Assembly: GCA_027450005.1 (NCBI GenBank)
Contig: DAIDKO010000096.1
Span: 24,052-88,051, forward strand
DNA: 64,000 bases
Reading direction: 5' to 3'
Source of the DNA: Rhodanobacter sp.
GTDB taxonomy: Bacteria; Pseudomonadota; Gammaproteobacteria; Xanthomonadales; Rhodanobacteraceae
Under the pieces are notes generated by a model, which was not told the DNA's origin, did no database searches, and was given only the letters and a program-made list of their open reading frames with translations. Positions 63,327 to 64,000 of this stretch are shown here, in pieces. The stretch's first letter is position 1, and every line of letters starts with the position of its first letter. A program made the translations under genes and the position numbers.

Positions 63327-64000
63327 TGCCGGAACTGCCGGAAGTCGAGACCACTCGCCGCGGGATCGCGCCGCACCTGGTCGGCCGGCGCGTGACGGCG
63401 GTGACGCTGCGCCGCCCCGACCTGCGCTGGCCGATCCCGCGCGAGGTCGTCGAGCTGCTGCCTGGCCAGCGCATCGAAGCGGTGGAACGCCGGGCGAAAT
63501 ACCTGCTGCTGCATACGCAGGCCGGCAGCGCACTGCTGCATCTGGGCATGAGCGGCATGCTGCGCGTGCTGCCGCCCGATGCGCCGCTCGGCCCGCACGA
63601 CCACGTCGACATCGCCGTGGATCGCGGTACCCATACAGGCCCACGCGTACTGCGCTTCACCGACCCGCGCCGCTTCGGCTGCCTGCTGTGGCAGGCGCCC
63701 GGCAGCACACACGAGCTGCTGGCGAAGCTTGGCCCAGAGCCGCTCACCGACGCCTTCGACGGCGAGCTGTTGTGGCATCTTTCGCGCGGCCGCACCGCCG
63801 CAGTGAAACTGTTCCTGATGGACAATGCCGTGGTGGTGGGCGTGGGCAACATCTACGCTAGCGAGGCGCTGTTCGCGGCCGGCATCGATCCGCGCCGTGA
63901 AGCCGGCAGCGTGTCGCGCGCACGCTACGCGCGGCTCGCCGCCGAGGTGAAGCGGATCCTCGCCTATGCGATCGAACGCGGCGGCACCACGCTGCGTGAC
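63326..64000 (+). CDS. mutM: Formamidopyrimidine-DNA glycosylase (partial, runs off the end)
   Basis: [50 protein letters not shown]. Confidence 0.96.
   Translation, partial: MPELPEVETTRRGIAPHLVGRRVTAVTLRRPDLRWPIPREVVELLPGQRIEAVERRAKYLLLHTQAGSALLHLGMSGMLRVLPPDAPLGPHDHVDIAVDRGTHTGPRVLRFTDPRRFGCLLWQAPGSTHELLAKLGPEPLTDAFDGELLWHLSRGRTAAVKLFLMDNAVVVGVGNIYASEALFAAGIDPRREAGSVSRARYARLAAEVKRILAYAIERGGTTLRD

Overview
64 kb of a GC-rich gammaproteobacterial chromosome. Gene content suggests Rhodanobacteraceae/Xanthomonadales (inference, no search run). Most of it is ordinary: tatABC, hemH, haem/cytochrome oxidase genes (ctaB, ctaA, SURF1, ctaE, ctaD, ctaC), putA, hemB, glucokinase, an SNF2 helicase, gpsA, secB, rpmB-rpmG, a desaturase, a GldAFG-like ABC transporter and the start of mutM. 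Accessory parts: a tandem pair of secreted HExxE proteins; a chaperone-usher fimbrial operon; an island with an Mrr-like nuclease, an IS607-type deletion remnant and a truncated SDR gene; a decayed esterase downstream of hemB; and a 1780-aa GGDEF/EAL protein with an apparent central globin-like domain. Best candidate for an undescribed system: a translationally coupled operon on the minus strand (8822-13312) encoding a membrane protein, small XRE regulator, secreted S33/TAP-like hydrolase, 57-aa hydrophobic peptide and NatAB-like ABC transporter. It is preceded by two related 18-bp palindromes, one of which contains a consensus -35 hexamer. No tRNA, rRNA or CRISPR array was seen. All family calls come from reading motifs.
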